Origin: an uncultured Sulfurovum sp.
GTDB lineage: Bacteria; Campylobacterota; Campylobacteria; Campylobacterales; Sulfurovaceae
Direction of reading: 5' to 3'
Length of the DNA stretch: 64,000 nucleotides
Assembly: GCA_902727895.1 (NCBI GenBank)
Contig: CACVAP010000047.1
Location: forward strand, 1-64,000
Numbering within the stretch: the stretch's first letter is position 1; every line of letters starts with the position of its first letter. Below the pieces are notes generated by a model that was not told the DNA's origin, made no database searches, and worked only from the letters and a program-made list of their open reading frames with translations. Of the stretch, positions 18,584 through 26,430 are shown piece by piece. Position numbers and translations under genes: made by a program.

Positions 18584-18593
18584 AACTCACTCC

Positions 18594-20480
18594 TTAAAAT
18601 GCACAGGTAGGGTCAACTTTGTAAACAGCTAACTCCTTACCTTTTGTATCCACTACATGTACAGCACAGGCAATACAAGGATCGAAGCTATGAACCGTTC
18701 TAATAATCTCTAAAGGTTCTTCTGGATTGGCAACTTTAGTACCAATCAATGATGCTTCATACGCACCAATTTCACCATTTGGTCCTCTAGGCCCTGCATT
18801 CCAAGTAGAAGGAACAACAGCTTGAAAGTTTTTTACCAAACCATCTTTAATAACAATCCAATGTCCTAAAGAACCTCTTGGTGCTTCAGCCATTCCTCGA
18901 CCTTTACAGTCTTTACTTACCTCATCAAAGTCAAATTCTGTCCAAGTACTAAGGTCACCAGAAGCTGCATTTTTAGCAAGCTCTGCTGCCCATTCTACCA
19001 TGGCATCACCAATCATCTCTGTTTCAATGGCACGTGCTGCTGTTCTACCTACTGTTGAAAATAGTACTTCAATCGGTAAACCTGAACGTTTAAGGAAATT
19101 ACCAACATATTTTGTAATGTTTTCATCCCCTTTTACATACCCAATAACCATACGCGCAAGAGGTCCAACTTCTACCTTACGACCATCATAAAGTGGTGAC
19201 TTAATCCAAGAGTATTTTCCCTCAGTTTTAAGATAAGCATATCCATCATCTTTTTTCTCAAGTCCTGTATATTCTGGAACTGTTGTTCCAACATAAGGAT
19301 GCTCAGGCGCACCAGTACCTTCAAACCATGAGTGTGTTACATCTTCTGTAATCTTGTCTTCATCAAGCTCATGTACTTTTGTAATGTCACCATCAAGCAC
19401 TAGACCCGACGGTAAGAAAAGTGCTGATTTGTAAAAACCAGTATCATCCAGTCTAAAGTCACCATAAGACATGTAAGAAAGAAGTCCACCACCTGAACCA
19501 CCAACAGCTTTACCAAGCGTACCTTCGTGCTTCGTACCATGGAAAGACTGTGTTGAATCCGTTGCTTCTTTAGCGTACGCCGTTCCAGCCATGTAAATGT
19601 CTGGTAAATATGCTTTCTTAACAAACTCATTTGTCTCACGTAATAATTCTTGAAACAACGCAATACGTGCAGGGTTTTGTATGTCTTGAACACAAGTAAC
19701 CCCACCAACAACAATTGATTGAGGGTGTGGAGATTTACCACCAAAGAGTGCATGCATTTTTGACATACGTCTTTGAACATCAAGCCCTTTAAGATAATGT
19801 GCCACCCCAATAAGGTTTTGTTCAGGTGTTAATTTATATCCTTTATTTCCCCAGTATCCATTTCCAAAGATACCTAAACGACCTTCTTTTGCAAACTTAA
19901 CAATACGGTCTTGCACTTCTTTAAATGCTGTATGTCCAGAAATATAAGGAGTAGTTCCAGCTACCTCAGCCCATTTTTCAGCTTCTATTGCTGTCTTTTT
20001 AGGGTCAGCTTTTGTTGCTGAAATAATATCCACAAAGTCAAGTGCATGTAAATGATAAAAGTGTACAAAGTGGTCATGTACCTGCAATGAACCTTGAATA
20101 AGATTACGTACAATCCGTGCATTTTTAGGAATGGTTACGTTAAAAGCATCTTCAACTGCTTCAACCGATCTTTGATAATGTGTACCCGTACAAACACCAC
20201 AAATACGCATGGTCATTAATCCAACATCACGAGGATCTCTATTTTTTACAATGGTTTCAATTCCTCTAAACATGGTAGAAGAACTCCAAGCATCAATAAT
20301 GGTATTGTCTTTATCAATCACAGCTTCAATTCTAAGGTGACCTTCAATTCTTGTAATAGGATCGACTATAATATGTTTGTTTCCAGCTGCATCTGTTTTA
20401 TGAAAATTTCCATCTGCACCATGAGCAGCTGTTTCATGTGCTACTTCTTCTGTTTCTGTTGTTGTGTTATTCTCTGACAT
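18594..20480 (-). CDS. hydB: group 1 [NiFe]-hydrogenase large subunit
   Basis: Catalytic subunit of the periplasm-facing uptake hydrogenase. The 628 residues include RIEGHLRIE, the first nickel-ligand motif RICGVCTGTH (Cys94, Cys97) and the second, DPCIACAVH, near the C-terminus. After that His an extension of about 20 residues ending in DPTCAF should be removed by a maturation protease. It has a ~35-residue N-terminal extension and no signal peptide, so it would travel with HydA by the Tat route. The ATG overlaps the hydA stop codon (TAATG). Confidence 0.97.
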   Translation of the reverse strand: MSENNTTTETEEVAHETAAHGADGNFHKTDAAGNKHIIVDPITRIEGHLRIEAVIDKDNTIIDAWSSSTMFRGIETIVKNRDPRDVGLMTMRICGVCTGTHYQRSVEAVEDAFNVTIPKNARIVRNLIQGSLQVHDHFVHFYHLHALDFVDIISATKADPKKTAIEAEKWAEVAGTTPYISGHTAFKEVQDRIVKFAKEGRLGIFGNGYWGNKGYKLTPEQNLIGVAHYLKGLDVQRRMSKMHALFGGKSPHPQSIVVGGVTCVQDIQNPARIALFQELLRETNEFVKKAYLPDIYMAGTAYAKEATDSTQSFHGTKHEGTLGKAVGGSGGGLLSYMSYGDFRLDDTGFYKSALFLPSGLVLDGDITKVHELDEDKITEDVTHSWFEGTGAPEHPYVGTTVPEYTGLEKKDDGYAYLKTEGKYSWIKSPLYDGRKVEVGPLARMVIGYVKGDENITKYVGNFLKRSGLPIEVLFSTVGRTAARAIETEMIGDAMVEWAAELAKNAASGDLSTWTEFDFDEVSKDCKGRGMAEAPRGSLGHWIVIKDGLVKNFQAVVPSTWNAGPRGPNGEIGAYEASLIGTKVANPEEPLEIIRTVHSFDPCIACAVHVVDTKGKELAVYKVDPTCAF

Positions 20481-21733
20481 TAGTACTCTCCTCCATCTTC
20501 TTTTTCATCGGCTTCTTTTTTGCCAGCTACAGCACTGGCTGCTGCATGAATGGCAATACCCACACCTGCTGCTGTCAATAATCCTAAACCAAATTCATCA
20601 ACTGTTTTTTCAACGCCACCTGTAGGTGCTTTGATGTTGGCATTTGCCATTGGTCTTTCATAGGCATACTTGTCCCAGAAATCTGGTTCAGAACACCCAA
20701 TACATCCACGTCCAACACCAATAGGCCAGTTCACCCCTTCGTTATAACGAATAATAGAACAGTTATTAAAGGTCATTGGACCTTTACATCCTACTTTATA
20801 GAGACAGAAGTTATTTTTAGCCCCTTCATCACCCCACTCTTCTACATACTCACCAGCATCAAAGTGTGCACGTCTTTCACAGTTATCGTGAATACGGTAA
20901 CCAAATGCAAACTTAGGACGTAAAAGTGAATCAAGCTCAGGAATCGTCCCTGTAAGTACAAAGTGTAAAATAACCCCTACCATGTTAGAAGGGTTTGCAG
21001 GACAAGCAGGAATATTAATAATTGGTTTTCCTTTTACAACATCCATAACCCCTACTGAATCAGTTGGGTTTGGTGCTGCTGCTGGAATACCACCATAAGT
21101 TGCACAAGAACCCACAGCCACAACTGCTGCTGCACCTTCTGCTGCACGATGCAAGTGATCTACAAATGTCTCACCAGTCGCACCAATGGTTCCATAATTA
21201 CCATTCATCCCTAAAGGAACAGCACCTTCAACAAAAAGAAGGTACTTACCTTTAAAGTGTTCCATTGCTTCGTTCATTTGCTTTTCAGCTTGATGACCTG
21301 AAGCAGCTTGAAGTGTTTCGTGAAACTCCAATGAAATAATGTCTAAAACAATTTCATCAATTTTTGGTCCGTCTGAACGTAACAATGCTTCAGAGTTCCC
21401 AGCACAGTCAGAAAGCTCAACCCAAATCACAGGAACTCTGTTCATAAGAACAGCTGCATCAGCAACCAGTGGCGTAAATGAAGCAGGAAGCATGAGCATC
21501 GCCGTTGTAGCAGAAGCCCACTTTAGAAAATCTCTTCTTTCTAAACCTTGATCTTCAATACTTTCTGTAAAGTCTGGTCTATTATTAAGAGGAGCAAGTT
21601 TTCTTAAGTCCTCAATCCTCTTTTGACAGGATATATACAATTCATTGTAATAAGCATCACCTTTATTTGTATCTACTTTTGCACTTTCAGCCGTAAAGAG
21701 TTTCTTTACAGATTCTTCTTTGTCTACGCTCAT
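20480..21733 (-). CDS. hydA: group 1 [NiFe]-hydrogenase small subunit (Tat-exported)
   Basis: Iron-sulfur subunit of the uptake hydrogenase, 417 residues. A twin-arginine signal (ERRDFLKW, Arg66-Arg67) follows a long N-terminal extension, and a C-terminal hydrophobic anchor is present (LLTAAGVGIAIHAAAS). The distal and medial cluster ligands are complete (HDNCERR, CLYKVGC, CSIIRYN, CIGCSEP). At the proximal cluster, Cys110 is followed by AGN where the family usually has xxC, so Asn113 replaces one cysteine. A good ribosome binding site, TAGGAG, precedes the ATG. Three operator-like palindromes lie upstream. Confidence 0.96.
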   Translation of the reverse strand: MSVDKEESVKKLFTAESAKVDTNKGDAYYNELYISCQKRIEDLRKLAPLNNRPDFTESIEDQGLERRDFLKWASATTAMLMLPASFTPLVADAAVLMNRVPVIWVELSDCAGNSEALLRSDGPKIDEIVLDIISLEFHETLQAASGHQAEKQMNEAMEHFKGKYLLFVEGAVPLGMNGNYGTIGATGETFVDHLHRAAEGAAAVVAVGSCATYGGIPAAAPNPTDSVGVMDVVKGKPIINIPACPANPSNMVGVILHFVLTGTIPELDSLLRPKFAFGYRIHDNCERRAHFDAGEYVEEWGDEGAKNNFCLYKVGCKGPMTFNNCSIIRYNEGVNWPIGVGRGCIGCSEPDFWDKYAYERPMANANIKAPTGGVEKTVDEFGLGLLTAAGVGIAIHAAASAVAGKKEADEKEDGGEY

Positions 21734-21755
21734 TTCATACTCCTACTAATTTTTT

Positions 21756-21769
21756 TGAATCATCATTCA
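21756..21769. promoter_or_regulatory. operator-like palindrome, hydA leader (proximal)
   Basis: TGAATC AT CATTCA, an inverted repeat with one mismatch, 22 bases before the hydA ATG. It shares the TGAAT...ATTCA half-sites of the perfect copies at 5245 and 21911. Confidence 0.45.
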
Positions 21770-21799
21770 TTATTTTATGAGAATAAACTTAATATAAAA

Positions 21800-21813
21800 T
21801 GAATACTAGTTCA
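21800..21813. promoter_or_regulatory. operator-like palindrome, hydA leader (middle)
   Basis: TGAATA CT AGTTCA, two positions off the perfect form. On the minus strand it directly precedes TTTATATTAAG, a possible -10 region. Confidence 0.4.
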
Positions 21814-21910
21814 CTTTTGTAAAAATAATCTAATTATTTTTATTTCTATACATAAGCTAAAATAATAATTAATCAGGTAATATCGCAGAGAAAGAATTGT
21901 AGAAATAAAA

Positions 21911-21924
21911 TGAATAAGTATTCA
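21911..21924. promoter_or_regulatory. TGAATA-N2-TATTCA operator upstream of hydA
   Basis: A perfect 14-bp inverted repeat, TGAATA AG TATTCA. It lies about 25 bases downstream of the TATAAT box at 21953-21958, the same arrangement as at hypA and the nickel permease. The 333-bp gap between hydA and the group 2 large subunit otherwise holds two weaker copies, one larger inverted repeat and no gene. Confidence 0.65.
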
Positions 21925-21952
21925 TTTTTAATTGTAATCAAAGTTTTTATAG

Positions 21953-21958
21953 ATTATA
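21953..21958 (-). promoter_or_regulatory. -10 box, candidate hydA operon promoter
   Basis: TATAAT on the minus strand, about 220 bases before the hydA ATG. If used, it gives a long leader that carries the three palindromes. A promoter nearer the gene (TATATT around 21793) is the alternative. Confidence 0.4.
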
Positions 21959-21966
21959 ATACTATA

Positions 21967-22051
21967 CTATATAGGCTACAGCCAGTTAAACATTCCTTTT
22001 AATTATGTATAGAACCTCTCTCTTATACTTGGCTGGTTGTAGCGTGTATAG
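21967..22051. repeat. imperfect inverted repeat after the group 2 large subunit
   Basis: Two 19-base arms (21967-21985 and 22033-22051) match at about 15 of 19 positions around a 47-base spacer. The cores are GCTACAGCCAG and CTGGTTGTAGC. It begins 15 bases past the stop codon of the gene ending at 22067, so it may form a large RNA hairpin ending that transcript. It may instead be an insertion scar. The minus-strand T-tract after it is weak. Confidence 0.5.
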
Positions 22052-22066
22052 TAAAAAAGAACTACG

Positions 22067-23359
22067 CTACTGTGTCGTACAAACCGAACAAACATCAAAA
22101 GTACGAAAGATAAAAGAAGCCTCTTCAATAGACTTAGAACCTATCATCGCTTTAATAGCAATACCACTTTCTTCACCTTGTCCATGACTTAAGTTCCATT
22201 GTGTAGGCACAATAATTTCATAGTTTTCAATAACCCCATTACTTACTTTAACTTTATGTATAAGCGAACCACGAGCAGCTTCCACTACCCCTACTCCTTC
22301 AAATTCATCAAGTAATAAATTTGCATCAAGATTACAAGAGACTTCACTCAAATCTAAGTCTTCCAGTAATTTTTTACTATAGTCTAGTAATAATGCCACT
22401 TCATGTACCCTAGCAAAGATACGGGTTAACAAAGAATCTTTATAGCGTTTATGTAGATTTTTCACAATGGGTTCTTTATTTACCATAGCACGAGCAAGAG
22501 GACCCACTTCATAAAGTTTGTTTTTATAAACAACAGCTTTTGCTTTTGTTCCTTCTTGGATTGACTCTTCTACAAAACGCGTATCGACTTTTGAAGTCTT
22601 AGTAGGAAGAGCTTTCCCTGTTTTCCAAACAAGACACTCACCAAAAACAATGAAACGACCATGACTTTGCCCCGTTTCTTCCATACCAGCCGAACCAATT
22701 AACTGTAGTGCTTTTCCAAAATCTCCTTCTACTGCTCTAAGTGCATTACACGTCGTCAAAGAAAAGTACTCTTCTAGCTTTAAACCCGTCATCGTTTTCT
22801 CAAAGAAATCAGTGCTTTCAGCTAATAAAGTTTGAGCTTGCATGACATCAACATAAGTAGGGTCACAAGTCACCCCTCCAGGAACAGCATAAGAAGAGTG
22901 AGGCCATTGCCCAGCAAAAATTGCCAAGGCTTTAGTAATGGTATTTGAAAGGTAAGAAGCTTTTAACGCATAGTTTTCATCGCTCTCTTGGTCTAGTAAC
23001 TTTTCTAAAGTAGGTAAAATATTCAGATAAAACCATTTAATATGATTTTGAATTAACTCACAAGCCAAAGTAAACTCACGAATATCATTGGCTTTTTTAG
23101 TTAAAGTAACATCAACACCTGCTTTTCTATAGCCATCTTCAATGGCACGTGCAGCAGCAATAAGATGTGCATGGTTACAGATACCACAAACACGAGGCGT
23201 AATAACCAAGGCATCCCGTGGTGCTTTACCCACTAAAATGTCTTCTATTCCACGGTAAAAACCAAAGTTTATTTTGATATCATCTATTTTTCCTTGATTA
23301 AAAGAAAAATCCAATTCAGCTTCACCTTCTATTTTTTCTATTAGTTTTTTAATTATCAT
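22067..23359 (-). CDS. group 2 (HupV/HoxC-like) cytosolic [NiFe]-hydrogenase large subunit
   Basis: A 430-residue large subunit with RVCGICNHAH (Cys58, Cys61) and the C-terminal FDVCSVCTTQ. It stops right after the second cysteine pair, so there is no tail to cleave, and Gln replaces the usual last His. Both traits suit the sensory and cytosolic group 2 hydrogenases, whose large subunits are made in mature length. It has no signal peptide. Its ATG overlaps the stop of the DNA methyltransferase gene (ATGA). Its small-subunit gene is three genes upstream, at 26431. Confidence 0.88.
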   Translation of the reverse strand: MIIKKLIEKIEGEAELDFSFNQGKIDDIKINFGFYRGIEDILVGKAPRDALVITPRVCGICNHAHLIAAARAIEDGYRKAGVDVTLTKKANDIREFTLACELIQNHIKWFYLNILPTLEKLLDQESDENYALKASYLSNTITKALAIFAGQWPHSSYAVPGGVTCDPTYVDVMQAQTLLAESTDFFEKTMTGLKLEEYFSLTTCNALRAVEGDFGKALQLIGSAGMEETGQSHGRFIVFGECLVWKTGKALPTKTSKVDTRFVEESIQEGTKAKAVVYKNKLYEVGPLARAMVNKEPIVKNLHKRYKDSLLTRIFARVHEVALLLDYSKKLLEDLDLSEVSCNLDANLLLDEFEGVGVVEAARGSLIHKVKVSNGVIENYEIIVPTQWNLSHGQGEESGIAIKAMIGSKSIEEASFIFRTFDVCSVCTTQ

Positions 23360-24387
23360 AGTAATTTTTCTATTATTCGATGATTTTTCAAACTAAAAGG
23401 TGCTAGAAGTTTCAAATCCTCATAAATTTTCTGAGCCAAGATATATGCCAAATTAGGAGGAACAGCATTTCCCACCATTTTATAACCTGCTGTTAAATTT
23501 TTATAATAAAACTTATGTTCATCTGGAAAAGTTTGAATTCTTGCACATTCTCTAATGCTTAAGCGTCTATACAATTCTTCACTTCCTTCAACAAACTTAC
23601 GTTTGTCTTTTTCTACCAGTTCCATTTTAGGTGCTTGTGGATGAAGTGGTGCATGTCTTCCTCCTGCTTGAATGGTAAAGGAAGGTTCATCCCATCCTCT
23701 AACACGATTACGAGACATAAACATCGAGGAAAATCCACCTGTCATATACTCATGGTTAAATAACTGACACGCATCATCATTACTATACGTTTTATTTTTA
23801 GCAGCCAATGCAGAATCTTTTAAATCATCAATAACATCTTCTAAAAACAACTTTTCATCTACTGCATCAGGAAATTCAAATTCCATATTTAAATCATTTC
23901 GATAACCCACAAAAAAGATTCGTTTTCTATCTTGTGGTACATTATAATCATGAGCATTTAAGAGTTTAAAAGACAGCGTATATCCACTATCTGTAAAGTG
24001 TTTTTTGATATTCTCCAACGCTTCGCTATGCCGACTTGCCAACATTCCCGAAACATTTTCAGCCAAAAAGAACAGAGGTTTCTTCTCTCTTAAGACACGT
24101 ATAAATTCAAAAAAGAGTTGACCTCTGTCATCTTCTATACCTCTTGATTTTCCTGCTTCACTCCAACTCTGACAAGGAGGCCCACCTATGAGTCCTAGAG
24201 TTTCAGGAATTTCATTTGAAGGAACTTTAACAATACTTCTTCTATCTAATATTGTATTTGTAAAATTATTTTCAAATGTTTCCCAAATTTCTTTGTCATA
24301 TTCATTTGCCCAAATAGTTTGGAAACCTGCTTTCTTAAATCCGAGGTCTAAACCTCCTGCTCCTGAGAATAGGGATATTAAGTTCAT
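23356..24387 (-). CDS. DNA (cytosine-5) methyltransferase, M.HaeIII/M.NgoPII-like
   Basis: A 343-residue C5 methyltransferase with all the core motifs: FSGAGGLDLG at the N-terminus, GGPPCQSW with catalytic Cys72, ENVSGM, QDRKRIFFVGYR and GNAVPP. The overall sequence, including FMSRNRVRGWDEPSFTIQAGGR, closely resembles M.HaeIII as I remember it, so GGCC is the likely target. It would protect the chromosome from the NgoPII-like endonuclease at 25508. It overlaps the serine protease gene upstream and the hydrogenase large-subunit gene downstream, each by four bases. Confidence 0.93.
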   Translation of the reverse strand: MNLISLFSGAGGLDLGFKKAGFQTIWANEYDKEIWETFENNFTNTILDRRSIVKVPSNEIPETLGLIGGPPCQSWSEAGKSRGIEDDRGQLFFEFIRVLREKKPLFFLAENVSGMLASRHSEALENIKKHFTDSGYTLSFKLLNAHDYNVPQDRKRIFFVGYRNDLNMEFEFPDAVDEKLFLEDVIDDLKDSALAAKNKTYSNDDACQLFNHEYMTGGFSSMFMSRNRVRGWDEPSFTIQAGGRHAPLHPQAPKMELVEKDKRKFVEGSEELYRRLSIRECARIQTFPDEHKFYYKNLTAGYKMVGNAVPPNLAYILAQKIYEDLKLLAPFSLKNHRIIEKLL

Positions 24388-25490
24388 ATCTTTACAACTT
24401 TATTCAATGTTTCAGCATATTCTAAAATCAAAGCTAATACATCATCTTTATTTGCTCTACCATTTATCTTTTCCATAATTGAATGCATAAACATATATTT
24501 ATAAGAGGTTTTCTCATCTAAAACTTGTTTAGTATACTCTTGATTTTCTGTTGGCCATTCCTCTTCAATTATCTTTTTAATATCTGAACTTAACAGGACT
24601 AACTCTTCTGGGAGAAAATCATACATTTTATTGTCAATTATTTCATCAATAATTTTTCTTTTCCACACCTTTCCAACTTGGGCTTCAAACTCTGATGTTG
24701 AACCAACTCTACCAACATAAATACCATGAAAAATACTAATTGGTTCAGAACCTTTATAATAAATATTTCCTGTATTTATTTTTCCATCTCGACAATAATA
24801 AATTACTGGGGCACCAGACATACCTTCTTTTGATGCACAGTCAACTAAAAATTGTTCTTGTTGTTGCCATCTAAGATGTGGAGATGTTGCAATAGTTGCT
24901 CTTTTCCAAATAGCTTGTCCCGTATAATCTGTAATACCTTTGGGATAACCAATAATAAAAACTTCATCACTTACATATAGAGCATCAGAATAATCACCTA
25001 TATCATAATTTTTAAATTCAGTATCTTGTATATGAATAATATCCATTGTAAGACCATGTGGTTGTTTACTTCTTAATTGTATTGGTAAATCTACCTTTTC
25101 ACCAGAAGCTATACTGCTTTCCATTATATATTCTTTATCTAAATCAATTGGTATAGCAACAACATCAACCTTGGGGTAACCTTGCGAATGTATAAAGTAT
25201 GTTGTTCTTTTATTTTCTATTAACAAGGGAATCGTTATACTCATTCGAATAAAACTTACAGATTCTCCTTGTTTAACTTGCACATCAATTGAAGCAATAA
25301 TATTATTTGGTATAGCAAGTTCTTTACTTAATAATCCTAATGTTTCAGTGTGTCTCCCTGATATATTATGCCAAGCTGTTACTATATAGGTTTCATTATC
25401 TTTTTGATACAAGACACCTGTACCTACTGCTAATTTTATTTTATCTCTACGAATGCTTAAATGAACAACTGAATGTGCTGGACTATTCAT
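24384..25490 (-). CDS. trypsin-like serine protease in a restriction-modification operon
   Basis: A cytosolic protein of 368 residues with no signal peptide. The N-terminal ~240 residues form a trypsin-like fold with a visible triad: His41 in TAWHN, Asp109 in VDVVAIP and Ser225 in GMSGAPV. VFIIGYPKG around residue 180 is also typical. The last ~100 residues are helical and charged, with no family I know. It lies between the endonuclease (17-base gap) and the methyltransferase (4-base overlap), so it belongs to the same unit. Its substrate is unknown; a defence function is inference from position. Confidence 0.8.
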   Translation of the reverse strand: MNSPAHSVVHLSIRRDKIKLAVGTGVLYQKDNETYIVTAWHNISGRHTETLGLLSKELAIPNNIIASIDVQVKQGESVSFIRMSITIPLLIENKRTTYFIHSQGYPKVDVVAIPIDLDKEYIMESSIASGEKVDLPIQLRSKQPHGLTMDIIHIQDTEFKNYDIGDYSDALYVSDEVFIIGYPKGITDYTGQAIWKRATIATSPHLRWQQQEQFLVDCASKEGMSGAPVIYYCRDGKINTGNIYYKGSEPISIFHGIYVGRVGSTSEFEAQVGKVWKRKIIDEIIDNKMYDFLPEELVLLSSDIKKIIEEEWPTENQEYTKQVLDEKTSYKYMFMHSIMEKINGRANKDDVLALILEYAETLNKVVKI

Positions 25491-25507
25491 TATTTTAAAT
25501 TCCTTTT

Positions 25508-26353
25508 CTATACTTTAAAAACTAAAATCTTAGCTTCCATCAACTTCACAGGATTATCAGGACTCTTAATCTTAACATCCAAAACCTCAACTCCATCAAC
25601 ATCTAAACTTTCAACCATCTCTCTATCTTCCATAGAAAAAGACTCATACTTCTCTTTTGTCATCAAAGCCATCAATTGAAATGCTTTACTATCATCATAC
25701 TCATAAACATAATTAAAAGTCTTATTTGGATTCTCAATATGCCACATACCTCGTATACGTAAATCTGTAATCCCTAAAGGGTCAACTTTTTTGACTTTTC
25801 CAAGCTCTTTAGTTTCAGTAAACTCGACATCAGCTATTGTGTTTATTCCACTTGAGATAGTATTCTTTATTCTTTCATAAGTCTCTTTCTCAGCACAAAA
25901 GCAATCTCCATAAACCAACCATAAAGATTTTAGATTTTTTTCTTTAACATACCCAATTGTATAAAGCATATCTTTTATGTCCCAATCTTCACAGGATTTG
26001 CAAGCTTTAGTTATCATTGGACTATCTGCATAGAGTTTTGCTTTTGGATATGAGCTATTTAAAGCAATAGCTGAATTTTTTGATTCTAGTTTTTTAATTT
26101 CTATGGCATCTGAATTCTTTAGCATTAAATCAGGTGGGTTATTTTTATTACCCTGAAATGAATAAATCTCTTCAAGTTTTTCTAACTTTTTTTGTTCATC
26201 ATTCTCATTTATGGTTCCAGCAAAAACATCTTTAATATAAGTTTCTAACCCTTCACCCATATTATTTGCTCTATTATTACCATATGTCAAATTCTGAATA
26301 TGGACTTGATAATTTTCTACAATGTTTATAAACGCTTTAATAATATTTGACAC
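25508..26353 (-). CDS. NgoPII-like type II restriction endonuclease
   Basis: 281 residues resembling the NgoPII family (GGCC cutters): NRANNMGEGLETYIKDVFAGT near residue 30, then PPDLMLKNSDAIEIKKLES, a PD-(D/E)xK-like nuclease core with Asp, Glu and Lys spaced as expected. The pairing with an M.HaeIII-like methyltransferase supports the same specificity. The start is GTG at 26353. The preceding 77-base gap after the hydrogenase small subunit contains an extended -10 (26380-26388), so the module may have its own promoter. Confidence 0.85.
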   Translation of the reverse strand: MSNIIKAFINIVENYQVHIQNLTYGNNRANNMGEGLETYIKDVFAGTINENDEQKKLEKLEEIYSFQGNKNNPPDLMLKNSDAIEIKKLESKNSAIALNSSYPKAKLYADSPMITKACKSCEDWDIKDMLYTIGYVKEKNLKSLWLVYGDCFCAEKETYERIKNTISSGINTIADVEFTETKELGKVKKVDPLGITDLRIRGMWHIENPNKTFNYVYEYDDSKAFQLMALMTKEKYESFSMEDREMVESLDVDGVEVLDVKIKSPDNPVKLMEAKILVFKV

Positions 26354-26379
26354 TTTTACTCACTCTTATTGAATTTTTA

Positions 26380-26388
26380 ATTTTAGCA
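26380..26388 (-). promoter_or_regulatory. extended -10 before the restriction endonuclease
   Basis: TGCTAAAAT (TGn plus TAAAAT) on the minus strand, 27 bases before the GTG start. A TTGACA lies further upstream, but at about 29 bp the spacing is too long to count as its -35. Confidence 0.35.
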
Positions 26389-26430
26389 TAACATTGTTAA
26401 CTATATTTAAAAGATGTCAAATTGTAATAT

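Noticed and set aside
22005..22187. Plus-strand reading frame over the 3' end of the group 2 large subunit
   Set aside because: It overlaps a well-supported gene and the inverted repeat, and its translation has no recognisable features.
22067..26430. Insertion sequence or integron carrying the R-M module
   Set aside because: I found no transposase, integrase, terminal repeat or target duplication at either junction.
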